Shown: positions 36,334 to 45,319 of the stretch, one piece after another | How positions within the stretch are numbered: the first letter of the stretch is position 1 | How the letters are laid out: each line of letters starts with the position of its first letter | Assembly: GCA_004297935.1 (NCBI GenBank) | Contig: SCRE01000002.1 | Location: 62,001-126,000 of the forward strand | Direction of reading: 5' to 3' | Length of the DNA: 64,000 nt | Origin: Microbacteriaceae bacterium | Lineage (GTDB): Bacteria > Actinomycetota > Actinomycetes > Actinomycetales > Microbacteriaceae | Notes under the pieces: generated by a model | The model's database searches: none | The model's input: the letters and a program-made list of their open reading frames with translations, nothing else | Told to the model about the DNA's origin: nothing | Position numbers and translations under genes: made by a program

Positions 36334-37303
36334 ATCCCCGCTTGTCACCGTTGCGATTCTGACGTATAACGGCGAGACCTACCTCGATCGCATCTTGGAG
36401 GCGGTCACCACACAGACGATCGACGGCGATGTCGAGGTACTGATCATCGACTCTGGTTCCACGGATGCGACCCTCGAGATCGTGCGTCGCTACCCGCAGG
36501 TGCGGTTGCATGAAATCCCGAACTCCGAGTTCGGCCATGGCAAGACGCGGAATCTGGCTGCCAGCCTCGCGAGAGGGGAATTCATCGCGTATTTGACCCA
36601 CGACGCAATCCCGACCAGCCTCGAGTGGCTGCGCGAGTTACTCGCCCCATTCGCTATCGACGACAGGATCGTCGCTGTTATGGGCAAACAGATTCCCCGC
36701 CCTGGCTGCTTCCCCTTGTTGAAGTATGAGATCAAGGGCGTGTTCAATGCATTCGGTCCGGATTTTGGCACATCGGTGTTCTACAAGGGCGACTTCGTGC
36801 AGAGCGAGGGCGTATTCAATGCCATCGCCTTCTACTCCGACGTGAACTCCGCAGCCCGACGACGGTTTCTGCTCGATGTCGTTCCCTATCGGGACGTGCG
36901 TTACGCCGAGGACCAGTTGTTCGGTAAAGACCTCCTTGAAGCCGGCTATCGTAAGGCGTACGCACCTCGCGCGGCCGTCCAACATTCGAACGACCTGACG
37001 CTCGACGAGTATCGTCGACGGATCTTCGACGAGACGGTGGGTCTGCGCCAGATCGGCAAGCTCATCGAGCCGATGTCGCGCGGAACGCAGCTGAAGCTCA
37101 CCGCGCGCGGCGTGGCCGGCGACTCTCTGCGCATACTGCGCGACCCCGAGTTCGGATGGAAACGCCGGTTGTTCTGGCTGGCGGCGAACCCGCTTTATCA
37201 GATTGCCAAGTGGAGGAGCTATCGCGCATCCACGCTCGTTGACCTGAGCGATGCCGAGGTGATCGCCGCTGGGTCGCTGGAGCACCACCGCAAACAGGGC
37301 TGA
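36323..37303 (+). CDS. GT2-family glycosyltransferase, probable rhamnosyltransferase
   Basis: A 326-residue GT-A enzyme: VTVAILTYNGETYLDRIL at the N-terminus, IIDSGSTDAT (first Asp pair), a DDRIVAVMGKQIPRPGC stretch, and AEDQLFGKDLLEAGYRKAYAP with the catalytic ED motif. The IPRPGC and ...GHGKTRNLAA patterns occur in rhamnosyltransferases of O-antigen clusters. ATG 36323 is favoured since the fold begins right after it; ATG 36302 is an alternative seven codons longer. Ends 15 bp before the converging ABC transporter genes. Confidence 0.87.
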   Translation: MASESPLVTVAILTYNGETYLDRILEAVTTQTIDGDVEVLIIDSGSTDATLEIVRRYPQVRLHEIPNSEFGHGKTRNLAASLARGEFIAYLTHDAIPTSLEWLRELLAPFAIDDRIVAVMGKQIPRPGCFPLLKYEIKGVFNAFGPDFGTSVFYKGDFVQSEGVFNAIAFYSDVNSAARRRFLLDVVPYRDVRYAEDQLFGKDLLEAGYRKAYAPRAAVQHSNDLTLDEYRRRIFDETVGLRQIGKLIEPMSRGTQLKLTARGVAGDSLRILRDPEFGWKRRLFWLAANPLYQIAKWRSYRASTLVDLSDAEVIAAGSLEHHRKQG

Positions 37304-37318
37304 GTCAGTGCGTGGGCC

Positions 37319-38491
37319 TCAGCTGACCTTGACTTCGGGCAACACTCGAACCAGGCCATAACCGAGCGACTCGCCCGGCATATCGAATGTGGCCGCCGCG
37401 GGGCGCTGGTCGTAGTTCTCGCCGGAAGCATTGCCAAGCCCGACGTTCAGGTAATACTTACCGAAGCCGAGGCGAAGGTCGGGGAGGGTGACCGAGATGT
37501 TGTGCTTCCCGACACTGTTAGGAAGGGCATACCCTAGGTCGAACGTCGTCATATGGAACAGGCGTAGGCCGAGTGAGTTGTCGATCGAGATGCCGACCCC
37601 CCAGCCCTTTGCCGGACGCTGGATGTCGACCGTCAGGTTCATCGTGATGTCGTGCCGTTCGCCGTTCACAGCCGTTTCCAGTTCGACATGCTCGATATTG
37701 TAGTCATACGAGTGCGCACGGCCACCGGTTGCTTCGGCATGCATCTCGCGCCGTTCGGCCTCATAGCCGTCACGGAGGATCCGTATGCCTGTTGCTGGGT
37801 CGCCATCGTGGCTCATCTTGCCTGAGTTGAGCACGACGACGCGATCACAGAGCGTACCGACCTGATCAGCCGAGTGACTAACGAGGACGATTGTGCGTCC
37901 CTCCGCCTGGAACGATGCGATTTTCTCCATGCACTTGCGTTGGAACGGCTCATCGCCGACCGCCAGGACTTCGTCGACGAGCAACAGGTCGGGGTCCACG
38001 TGCACGGCGACGGCGAAAGCCAGGCGCACATACATGCCCGAACTGTAGAACTTGACCTGCGTGTCGATGAACGCTTCGATGCCGGAGAAATCCACGATCT
38101 CATCGAAGTAGCGGTCGGTCTCCTTGCGTGTCAGCCCGAGGATCGCCGCATTCAGGTACACGTTGTCGCGGCCGGTGAGATCGGGGTGGAACCCGGCGCC
38201 GAGTTCAAGCAGCGCGGCGAGCCGACCGCGTCGCACCACGGTGCCCGACGACGGCTGGATGATGCCGCCGATGACCTTCAGCAGTGTGCTCTTGCCTGAC
38301 CCGTTGTGGCCGATCAGCCCGAGCGTGCTGCCAAGAGGGACGTCGAGATCGATGTCGCGAAGCGCCCAGAAATCATCGCGGTGGCGACGCGACGCGCTGA
38401 AGTTGACGATGCGTTCTTTGAGGGACTTGTCTTTGTGGAGCAGAAAGCGCTTGGAGACATTGTCGACGCGCACGAGTTGAGATGAAGTCAT
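37319..38491 (-). CDS. wzt: ABC transporter ATPase for polysaccharide export (Wzt-like)
   Basis: A 390-residue nucleotide-binding protein. Residues 1-240 form the ATPase: Walker A GHNGSGKST, signature YSSGMYVRLAFAVA and Walker B LLLVDEVLAVGDE followed by H in LVSHS. Residues about 255-390 form a C-terminal beta-sandwich like the Wzt carbohydrate-binding domain, which in O-antigen exporters reads the chain's terminal modification. The gene lies three bases downstream of the permease gene. Together they should export the completed rhamnose-containing polymer across the membrane. Confidence 0.93.
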   Translation of the reverse strand: MTSSQLVRVDNVSKRFLLHKDKSLKERIVNFSASRRHRDDFWALRDIDLDVPLGSTLGLIGHNGSGKSTLLKVIGGIIQPSSGTVVRRGRLAALLELGAGFHPDLTGRDNVYLNAAILGLTRKETDRYFDEIVDFSGIEAFIDTQVKFYSSGMYVRLAFAVAVHVDPDLLLVDEVLAVGDEPFQRKCMEKIASFQAEGRTIVLVSHSADQVGTLCDRVVVLNSGKMSHDGDPATGIRILRDGYEAERREMHAEATGGRAHSYDYNIEHVELETAVNGERHDITMNLTVDIQRPAKGWGVGISIDNSLGLRLFHMTTFDLGYALPNSVGKHNISVTLPDLRLGFGKYYLNVGLGNASGENYDQRPAAATFDMPGESLGYGLVRVLPEVKVS

Positions 38492-38494
38492 CGT

Positions 38495-39454
38495 TCACAT
38501 TTCCTGTGCGAAGTTGCCTTGCAGACGGGCGAAGGCCCGCTGCGCCAGCCAGAGCAGGACGAGACTGATGGCGAGGGTGATAAGGAGCCGAATGCCGAGG
38601 TCGCTCGGCCAGGCCTGTGCCAGTGCGCCGGTTGCGCGGGTGCCGGCGGCCCACACCGCCTTCTGCATGGCGATCACCGCGACGGTGACCGGATTCGCAA
38701 GGTACAGCTGCTCGATCCACCCGCCGTGCAGCAGCCTGGTCACGTAGCTGAATGAGTACACGATCGGTGAGGCCCAGAACAAGATGATGATGGCGATTTC
38801 GACGAGATGCTCGGTGTCGCGCAGGTACACATTGATGGCCGAGAGCACAAGTCCGAGTGCTGTGGAGAAGACGACGAGGGTGACCACGGCCAGAGGTGCC
38901 AGCAGGAACTGCCAGTCGAGGACGAACGGATAACTGGAGAATATGACGATTGCGATGACCAGCACGACCAACTGGACCAAGAAGTTGAACAGCGCTCCGC
39001 CGATGGCGCTCAGCGGAAAGATCTCACGCGGCAGGTATACCTTCTTGACCAACCCCGAGTTGGACATGATCGCCGTGGTGCTCCCCGACACGATCTCGGA
39101 GAACAGTCCCCACATCGTCAGGCCGACGAAGACGAAGATGGCGAAGTCAGGAGTGCCCCGAGCCGCGCCGAGAATCTGGCCGATCGCGAAGTAGTAGATC
39201 AACAGTTGAGCGAGCGGGCGGAACAGGCTCCACACAACGCCGAGGCTGCTGTCCTTGTAACGGGCCTTCAGCTCGCGGCGCACCAGAAGACCGAGAAGTT
39301 CTCGATGTGCCCAGATGTCGGCGAGCGAGTCACCGGCACCCCGGAACAACCCTGACCGTTGTCCGATGAGTTGCAGAGGCTGCCGTTCGATCACTTTCGC
39401 CCGTGCGGCAGCGTCGGTCAACTCGACGCGTTGTGCGGAACTGGTTTTGCTCAT
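38495..39454 (-). CDS. wzm: ABC transporter permease for polysaccharide export (Wzm/TagG-like)
   Basis: A 319-residue ABC-2 type membrane protein with six predicted helices from about residue 70. The cytoplasmic N-terminal part holds HRELLGLLVRRELKARYKDS, the coupling-helix signature of the TagG/Wzm family, followed by LGVVWSLFRPLAQLLIYY. It is the first gene of the wzm-wzt operon; ATG 39454 is the only reasonable start. No WbdD/chain-terminator gene was recognised nearby. Confidence 0.93.
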   Translation of the reverse strand: MSKTSSAQRVELTDAAARAKVIERQPLQLIGQRSGLFRGAGDSLADIWAHRELLGLLVRRELKARYKDSSLGVVWSLFRPLAQLLIYYFAIGQILGAARGTPDFAIFVFVGLTMWGLFSEIVSGSTTAIMSNSGLVKKVYLPREIFPLSAIGGALFNFLVQLVVLVIAIVIFSSYPFVLDWQFLLAPLAVVTLVVFSTALGLVLSAINVYLRDTEHLVEIAIIILFWASPIVYSFSYVTRLLHGGWIEQLYLANPVTVAVIAMQKAVWAAGTRATGALAQAWPSDLGIRLLITLAISLVLLWLAQRAFARLQGNFAQEM

Positions 39455-39770
39455 GCTGGATTCCTTGTGATCGACAACCCTTCAGGTCGCTCGTCAGCGC
39501 TGGGCACGTTCAATCGGGCACCTCTTCGGGAAGGTTGTCGGGCAGTCGACTTCTGCACGCTGGCAATGGCATCGCGCGGGTAGGCGAAGCACACGTAATC
39601 GTATCCCGAGCGCCTAGGAACGCGCACAATCCGACATTCTCACGTTTGACACCCATCAGAGGGCCACGCACCCGCTGCGCCTTTCATATCAACTGCATCG
39701 ACGCTAGCCTGGTACGAGCCGTGAGTCGAGCCGACAGCAGTCGGACTGCCACGAACTGGGGGGCGCATCG
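39455..39770. promoter_or_regulatory. Divergent region between wzm and the lipoprotein gene
   Basis: These 316 bases hold no convincing gene. CGACAACC (39473-39480) and GGTTGTCG (39534-39541) form a spaced inverted repeat, extended by CTTC/GAAG; the loop contains the palindrome CTTCGGGAAG. TAGCCT near 39703 may be a -10 for the plus-strand genes. A GGGGGG site at 39757-39762 precedes the TTG start of the lipoprotein. Confidence 0.4.
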
Positions 39771-40244
39771 TTGGAGTCACACAAGCAGTCGTCGATCATT
39801 GCCGCGGTGATCGTCGGTACCGTCTTGCTGATTTCCGGGTGCAGTTCCACCGGCGCTGCACCGCACCCGCCGCGTTCGACGGACTCACCGATCGCAACGA
39901 AGCCGTCGACCGGCCTGTCAGCCGACTCGCAGGTCGGCGGTGCCATCGAGCCCGTTCTGGTGGTCGCAGGAGTGGATGTCAACGGTGAGCATGTCACGGC
40001 GTCCGGCTACGTGTCCGGCGTCGTGGCGGATGGTGGCACCTGCGTCTTCATGTTCAAGAACCCGGCGAACACCACAAGCGTGACCGTCGACAACACCGGA
40101 AATGCGGATCGGATGACGACATCGTGCGGTATGGTGCAGGTTCCCATTGCCCGGTTTGATCGTGGTAGTTGGTCCGTGACCCTCGGCTACACGTCTGGCA
40201 ACCGAGTCGTAGAGTCGGCTCCCTTGACGGTGGAGATCCCATGA
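39771..40244 (+). CDS. Small lipoprotein coupled to the large repeat protein
   Basis: A 157-residue secreted lipoprotein: signal helix IIAAVIVGTVLL, lipobox LISGC with the lipidated Cys at about residue 24, a Ser/Thr/Pro-rich linker and a single beta-sandwich-like domain (about 60-157) containing two Cys (GGTCVFMF and TTSCGMV) that may pair. TTG 39771 is chosen because it is preceded by a GGGGGG site and gives a proper signal. The stop overlaps the start of the large secreted protein at 40241 by four bases (ATGA), so both are made together; the lipoprotein may hold or assist it. No named family recognised. Confidence 0.8.
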   Translation: MESHKQSSIIAAVIVGTVLLISGCSSTGAAPHPPRSTDSPIATKPSTGLSADSQVGGAIEPVLVVAGVDVNGEHVTASGYVSGVVADGGTCVFMFKNPANTTSVTVDNTGNADRMTTSCGMVQVPIARFDRGSWSVTLGYTSGNRVVESAPLTVEIP

Positions 40245-42535
40245 ACCGCCACGCGAAACGTCTCATACCGGTCATCGCGGTGGTCGCCATGCTCGGTGGG
40301 CTTCTCGGTGCGGTCTCGTCCGCTCCACAGGCGGCGCACGCGGCGGTCGGCAGCCAATTCGACGCGGGAGACATCATCAGCGACGCGCTGTTCTTCGACG
40401 GCTCGGCGATGTCGGCGACGGACGTGCAGTCGTTCCTCGACAGCAAAGTGCCGACCTGCCGCAGCGGCTACACCTGCCTCAAGGACTATCGCCAATTAAC
40501 GCCGACGAAGGCCGCGGATCCAGGTCGGTGTGCCGCGTATATCGGTGCTGCGAACGAGTCTGCTGCGACGATCATCGCGAAGGTCGGTTTCGCATGCGGG
40601 ATTAGCCAGAAAGCGCTCATCGTGCTGCTTGAGAAGGAGCAGAGTCTGGTCACGGACGATTGGCCCGGCGCAGGACAGTACCGCAGCGCAACCGGATATG
40701 CGTGCCCTGACACGTCGGGATGCGATGCCGCGTACTACGGATTCTTCAACCAGGTCTATAGCGCCGCGCTTCAATTCAAACGATATGCCGCGAACCCGAC
40801 CGGCTGGAACCATATCGCCGGTCGCGTGAACAACATCCGTTACAACCCGAATGCAGCCTGCGGCACCGGCGCGGTTTTCATCCAAAATCAAGCGACGGCC
40901 GGGCTTTACAACTACACGCCATACCAACCGAACGCCGCAGCTCTGGCCAACCTGTACGGCACAGGCGATGGATGCAGTTCATACGGCAACCGAAACTTCT
41001 GGCGCCTCTACACAGACTGGTTCGGCGCGACGACGGCCGGCACCAGTTTGGTGAGGACCGTTGCAAACGACACTGTGTACGTGATTTCCGGGGCGAACAA
41101 ATACCCGGTGCCAAGCCTCCAATTGCTGAATGCCCTGGCACCGCTTGGCCCGCTGGGTTACGTATCGCAGCAGTATCTTGACTCGTATGCGACGCAGCAG
41201 AATGTCGGACGGATTCTGCGTTCGCCGGACGGCACCATTTACTTCTACGATGCGGGAATCAAGCTGCCGTTCTCAACCTGTGGCCTCGTGGTGGACTACG
41301 GCGGCACATGCGATGCGTCCGGTTTTGTGCAATTGACGGCGGAGCAGCTCAGCCACTTCGCAACCGGGCCCGCGATGGGTCCGGTGCTCGGAACGACAGC
41401 GGGGTCCCGGTACTACATCACCGCCGGTACAAAGCGTGAGATCCTTGACAGCCAGTCGCAGGCCGCTGCGGGCATCCCGCCGGGTTACAACGTTTTGACC
41501 GAAGACGCGGTCTCGTCCCTGCCCGTCGGCGCGCCGGTGGTCCGCGATGCTGTCTTCGCAACGCAACGAGGGAGCGCGAACTTCGTCTATCTCGGCAACG
41601 GTATGAAGTACGCGGTTGACCCCGGGACTGCGACTGCAGTTGGGCTCCCACAACGCTCGGTCGGGAGCTTGAACGCTGACAGCTTGGCTAAGATCCCCTC
41701 GGGTCCAACGCCGTTTGCTGCCGTTGTCCAGGCGGCCGGATCAGCGGGCAAGCAGATCCTGACAAACGGTGGTCGTTACGACTGGACGGGAGCAACCGGG
41801 AGCGCCGTTACGGCGGTTCCGGTGCCGCAGAGCTTCGTTGATTCCTACCCGTCCAAAGGCACGCTCGCTGTAGGTTCGATGATCAAGACTGCTAGTTCCG
41901 CGACCGTCTACATTGTCATGGATGGCGCGATCCTGCCTGTTGGAGCATGGGAGTCGCTCGTGGCGCTGGCCGGCGGTAAAACACCGATCATCGTGACCGT
42001 TCCGGATCAACTCGTGGCGGCACTGCCGAAAGGTCCGGTCGCATTGACCAGCAACACACTGGTACGTTCGCCTGACAATGCAACCGTGTATCTGATCGAT
42101 GGCGTCACCAGCAAGATTGCGATGTCCAATTTCGCATTCGCGACTGAGGCCGGAATTACCAATTTCAGCTACACGACGCAAGCGCGCCTGGATGCGTATC
42201 CGCTGCAGAAATCTTTGCTGACCTTCGGCCTGGCATGCGGGACAACGAAGTATGTCAGTGCAGGAGGCAGCGTGCACACAGTGCCTGCGACCTTGCTCGC
42301 GCAATTCCCTTTCAGCTATATGCAGTTGGACAAGTATACGTGTCAACTTCTGAAAGTCGGTGTTGACGCGACACCGTTCATTCGCACTCCAGACGGAACC
42401 ATCTACTTCCTCGATGGAGGGCAAAAGCATGCGATCACTTCCATGGCGCGGTTCCAGGAACTGAATCAAGGCCGCACGTGGATGAGCGTCGTCCCGCTAT
42501 TCGCCGCTGCGATCCCATCCGGGCCTAATGCGTAG
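40241..42535 (+). CDS. Large secreted protein: lysozyme-like N-domain plus repeat region
   Basis: A 764-residue secreted protein. Residues 1-35 are a signal peptide ending AHA. Residues about 38-262 form a Cys-containing domain (ALFFDGSAMSATDVQSFL, ISQKALIVLLEKEQSLV, YYGFFNQVYSAALQF) that in other Micrococcales proteins is often labelled haemagglutinin; the Glu pair E131/E133 after a helix suggests a lysozyme-like hydrolase, an inference. Residues 269-764 hold eight or nine repeats with the core LVRSPDNATVYLI-D-G plus K (also FIRTPDGTIYFLDGGQKH). The same repeats make up the C-terminal two thirds of the GH25 protein at 46631-49198. It is cotranscribed with the lipoprotein upstream and precedes a DUF2142 gene. 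Likely acts on or binds the cell wall. Confidence 0.8.
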   Translation: MNRHAKRLIPVIAVVAMLGGLLGAVSSAPQAAHAAVGSQFDAGDIISDALFFDGSAMSATDVQSFLDSKVPTCRSGYTCLKDYRQLTPTKAADPGRCAAYIGAANESAATIIAKVGFACGISQKALIVLLEKEQSLVTDDWPGAGQYRSATGYACPDTSGCDAAYYGFFNQVYSAALQFKRYAANPTGWNHIAGRVNNIRYNPNAACGTGAVFIQNQATAGLYNYTPYQPNAAALANLYGTGDGCSSYGNRNFWRLYTDWFGATTAGTSLVRTVANDTVYVISGANKYPVPSLQLLNALAPLGPLGYVSQQYLDSYATQQNVGRILRSPDGTIYFYDAGIKLPFSTCGLVVDYGGTCDASGFVQLTAEQLSHFATGPAMGPVLGTTAGSRYYITAGTKREILDSQSQAAAGIPPGYNVLTEDAVSSLPVGAPVVRDAVFATQRGSANFVYLGNGMKYAVDPGTATAVGLPQRSVGSLNADSLAKIPSGPTPFAAVVQAAGSAGKQILTNGGRYDWTGATGSAVTAVPVPQSFVDSYPSKGTLAVGSMIKTASSATVYIVMDGAILPVGAWESLVALAGGKTPIIVTVPDQLVAALPKGPVALTSNTLVRSPDNATVYLIDGVTSKIAMSNFAFATEAGITNFSYTTQARLDAYPLQKSLLTFGLACGTTKYVSAGGSVHTVPATLLAQFPFSYMQLDKYTCQLLKVGVDATPFIRTPDGTIYFLDGGQKHAITSMARFQELNQGRTWMSVVPLFAAAIPSGPNA

Positions 42536-42575
42536 CCGACGAACCGTCCGGGCGAAGGCACTTCGCGTCTCCGAG

Positions 42576-42587
42576 TAAGCTTTGCGG
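42576..42587 (+). promoter_or_regulatory. Leaderless -10 for the first DUF2142 gene
   Basis: TAAGCT (42576-42581) is followed by six bases and GTG 42588, which sets the start in preference to the TTG at 42582. Confidence 0.55.
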
Positions 42588-44135
42588 GTGACTCTCGTCG
42601 AAAACCCCTCACCGCGCCGAGCCCGATTCAGGTTGGTCTTCGTTGTGCCCGCGGTTACCCTTATCGCGCTGATTTGCTGGGCGATCGCGGCACCGATCGG
42701 GTCCAGCCCGGACGATGATTTTCACCTTCCGAGCATCTGGTGCGGTTTGGGCGAGCGTCCCGGTGTTTGTGAAAGTGTGCCGGGCAAGCCCGCCGAACGA
42801 GCAGTGCCTGCCCTGGTTGCACACGCCTCAGACTGCTACAAATGGAAATCCTACCAAAGCGCCGCCTGTATCGCCTCGACGGTGGCCCATCCCAATAGTC
42901 TTGTCCCGACGAATCGCGGCAATTTCGACAAATCGTATCCGCCGCTCTATTACGCGACTATGAGCCTGCTCGTCACTTCGAACGTGACTCTGTCCGTCAT
43001 CCTGATGCGAATTGTCAACATTCTCATCTTCTTGCTGATAGCGAGTGTACTGTTTGCGCTGCTGCGACCATCTCGCCGCTGGACACTGGTCTGGATGTGG
43101 TCCGTTACTGTGGTGCCGCTCGGTATGTTTCTGATCGCGTCGAACAATCCGAGTGCGTGGGCAATCATCTCCGGTGGATCGTTGTGGATCGCTTTAGTTG
43201 GCTACTTCGAGTCGCACGGTCGGAGCAAACTGCTTCTTGGAGTGGTAGCTGTGGTGACGGCGTTGATGGGCGCGGGCGCGCGCGCCGACGCAGCGGTGTA
43301 TGTCGGCATTGCCGTCGTCGTGTCCGTCATCTTGACATACCAACGGACGCGACGCTATTTACTCAGCTGTATTCTGCCGTTGGTACTTGCATGCGCGGCG
43401 CTCATCCTTTATCGTCTCGCAGGTCAAGCAGCTGCCGTCAGTTCAGGCCTCGACTCCAATCACGTTGTGCAACCCGTCGCAGTTGCCGGAAGCCTGGACA
43501 TCATTTGGAACAATCTGCTCGACGTGCCATCACTGTGGGCCGGAAGCCTTGGCACCTGGGCGCTCGGGTGGCTTGACACGCCCATGCCGGGCACGGTGTG
43601 GGCGGGATGCATGCTCGCCTTCTCTGCCGTGATATTTGCAGGGATCGTGTCACTGAGCGCTCGCAAAATCGTGACTGTCGTCGTGGTACTTGGCGCTTTG
43701 ATCGCGATCCCGAGCTGGGTTCTGCTGCAAAGCAAGGCGATCGTCGGTCAAGAGGTTCAGCCTCGATATCTCTTTCCGCTCCTGATCATGTTCGCGGGGC
43801 TCATGCTTTTGCAGGTTGGCACTCGACGCATCCGGTTCACGCGCGTGCAAATGTGGGTTGTAGCCGCGGTCGTCGCGATCGCGAATTGCGCCGCGTTGTT
43901 CACCAATCTTCGACGCTATGTGACTGGTCTTGCAACTGGCGGCATCGATCTTGATCACGGCGTGCAGTGGTGGTGGAATACGCCGATTCTTCCGATGGCG
44001 GTTTGGATCATCGGAAGCATCACCTTTGCTGCCGCGATTGTGATCGCCCTCCGTGAGGTCACGGTTGCGTCGGCGGGTTTGATCGGTGACTCGCGGTCTG
44101 CTTCTTTGAGGGGCAGCGAAGTGCGCACGGACTGA
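42588..44135 (+). CDS. DUF2142-family multi-pass membrane protein, copy 1
   Basis: A 515-residue membrane protein with about 12 helices. After the first helix comes GSSPDDDFHLPSIWCG, an acidic loop on the outer face, and further on NRGNFDKSYPPLYYA and ASNNPSAWAI; the late loop QEVQPRYLFPLLIMF is also typical. Membrane glycosyltransferases of the GT-C fold carry acidic residues in the first outer loop, so transfer of a lipid-linked sugar is a reasonable guess, but the family has no assigned reaction that I know. A close paralogue lies at 53582-55135. Base composition is visibly more AT-rich than the core genes to the left. Confidence 0.82.
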   Translation: MTLVENPSPRRARFRLVFVVPAVTLIALICWAIAAPIGSSPDDDFHLPSIWCGLGERPGVCESVPGKPAERAVPALVAHASDCYKWKSYQSAACIASTVAHPNSLVPTNRGNFDKSYPPLYYATMSLLVTSNVTLSVILMRIVNILIFLLIASVLFALLRPSRRWTLVWMWSVTVVPLGMFLIASNNPSAWAIISGGSLWIALVGYFESHGRSKLLLGVVAVVTALMGAGARADAAVYVGIAVVVSVILTYQRTRRYLLSCILPLVLACAALILYRLAGQAAAVSSGLDSNHVVQPVAVAGSLDIIWNNLLDVPSLWAGSLGTWALGWLDTPMPGTVWAGCMLAFSAVIFAGIVSLSARKIVTVVVVLGALIAIPSWVLLQSKAIVGQEVQPRYLFPLLIMFAGLMLLQVGTRRIRFTRVQMWVVAAVVAIANCAALFTNLRRYVTGLATGGIDLDHGVQWWWNTPILPMAVWIIGSITFAAAIVIALREVTVASAGLIGDSRSASLRGSEVRTD

Positions 44136-44184
44136 ACGGGGCACCCCTTCGCGCAATCTACATTCCGAACTGAGTTGCTGATTC

Positions 44185-45319
44185 TTGCTTGCGGAACTCT
44201 TCTTGCGGGCGACTATCGCAGAATCATCTGGTCATGCTGCGATTGCATCTGTTGTCCAACCGACGGCGGCTTGCGCCTGTGTTCCCATTGATGACCGGGC
44301 CGTCGCCGAAGTCGTACTGCAACCGCATCCCCGCCCGGTCACCCATGGCCGGTGCGCCCGTGGTGACTGCGACCAGCGCCATGCCGCACAAGGTGTACGC
44401 TACGGGCGATCACCTGTTGCGTGATCTTTACGACATGATTCGGGCACAAGGGGAGCCGTTCGGTTCGATGAGTATCTACGCGCGGTATCGGGTCTTCGGG
44501 TCCGACCGGGAAAAGGGTGTAGTCGTTACGTTGGATGGGCAGGGTGCGGATGAGATGTTTGCCGGCTATGACGGGTATTCGACACAGCGCCTCTACAGCG
44601 TGTTTGAACGCAGGCGACTTTGGGCGGCGAAGCGGTTCCTTGATGGGTGGGCAAGGTGGCCGAATCGATCCACCCATGCCGCGGCCAAGGAGACGGCGGC
44701 GCAGTTCGTGCGCAGACACTTTCAGGTGGTCTTGAACGAATACGAATCCCGAGCAAGCCCAGCACCTGACGCCGAAGCATTTGCCAAAAGAAGCGTAACC
44801 GTGCGTTATTCTCGAGTACGGGTGAGCGGAGTTCGTTCCCGGTGGCTGTCGAGCTACCTCTGGTCGCGATTGACGTCACGTAGATTACCTGCGCTTCTTC
44901 GCCACGGTGATCGTAACCCGATGCATTTTTCGATCGAGAGTCGGGTGCCATTCCTCGACACATCGCTTACGGAACCGGCTTTTGGGTCACCGAAAGAATT
45001 CCTGATTAGCGAGCGTGATGAGTCGAAACACATTTTTCGGCGCGGGATGCAGGATTTCGTGCCTGACGAGATCCTCGATCGCCGCGACAAGATCGGATTT
45101 GTAACACCTGAATCTTCGTGGCTCGACTCGTTTCGCCACTCGATTTTCAATTCCGGGTGGGGCGGCGATACCCGCATCGGATTTCTGAATACAAGCCGTA
45201 GGGTCGCCACGGTGGCATTGTCAGCGCCAGATAGCAATCTCGGATTAGGGAGCGGCGGCTTCTGGCGCGTGGTCAATCTCAAACCTTGGGTTGAGTTGTT
45301 CGATGTGGAAGCCTCATGA
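44185..45319 (+). pseudogene. Degraded asparagine synthase (glutamine-hydrolysing)
   Basis: The region from about 44370 encodes the C-terminal half of an AsnB-like synthetase: HKVYATGDHLLRDL, QGEPFGSMSIYARYRVF, VVVTLDGQGADEMFAGYDGY and ESRVPFLDTSL, all matching the intact gene at 60765-62663. The N-terminal glutaminase domain with Cys2 and the PP-loop SGGIDSS are missing; upstream, only traces remain in shifting frames (ESSGHAAIASVV in one, LAPVFPLMTGPSPKS in another). It is therefore a 5'-truncated, frameshifted remnant. It still overlaps the next gene by an ATGA, so it once sat in a working operon. Confidence 0.75.

Noticed and set aside
37319-39454. Drug-export ABC transporter
   Set aside because: The C-terminal sugar-binding extension of the ATPase and TagG-type permease N-terminus, plus the glycan context, point to polysaccharide export instead.
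44189-45319. Reading the asparagine-synthase-like frame as an intact gene
   Set aside because: It lacks Cys2, the glutaminase domain and the PP-loop SGGIDSS, which the paralogue at 60765 has; upstream traces lie in other frames.
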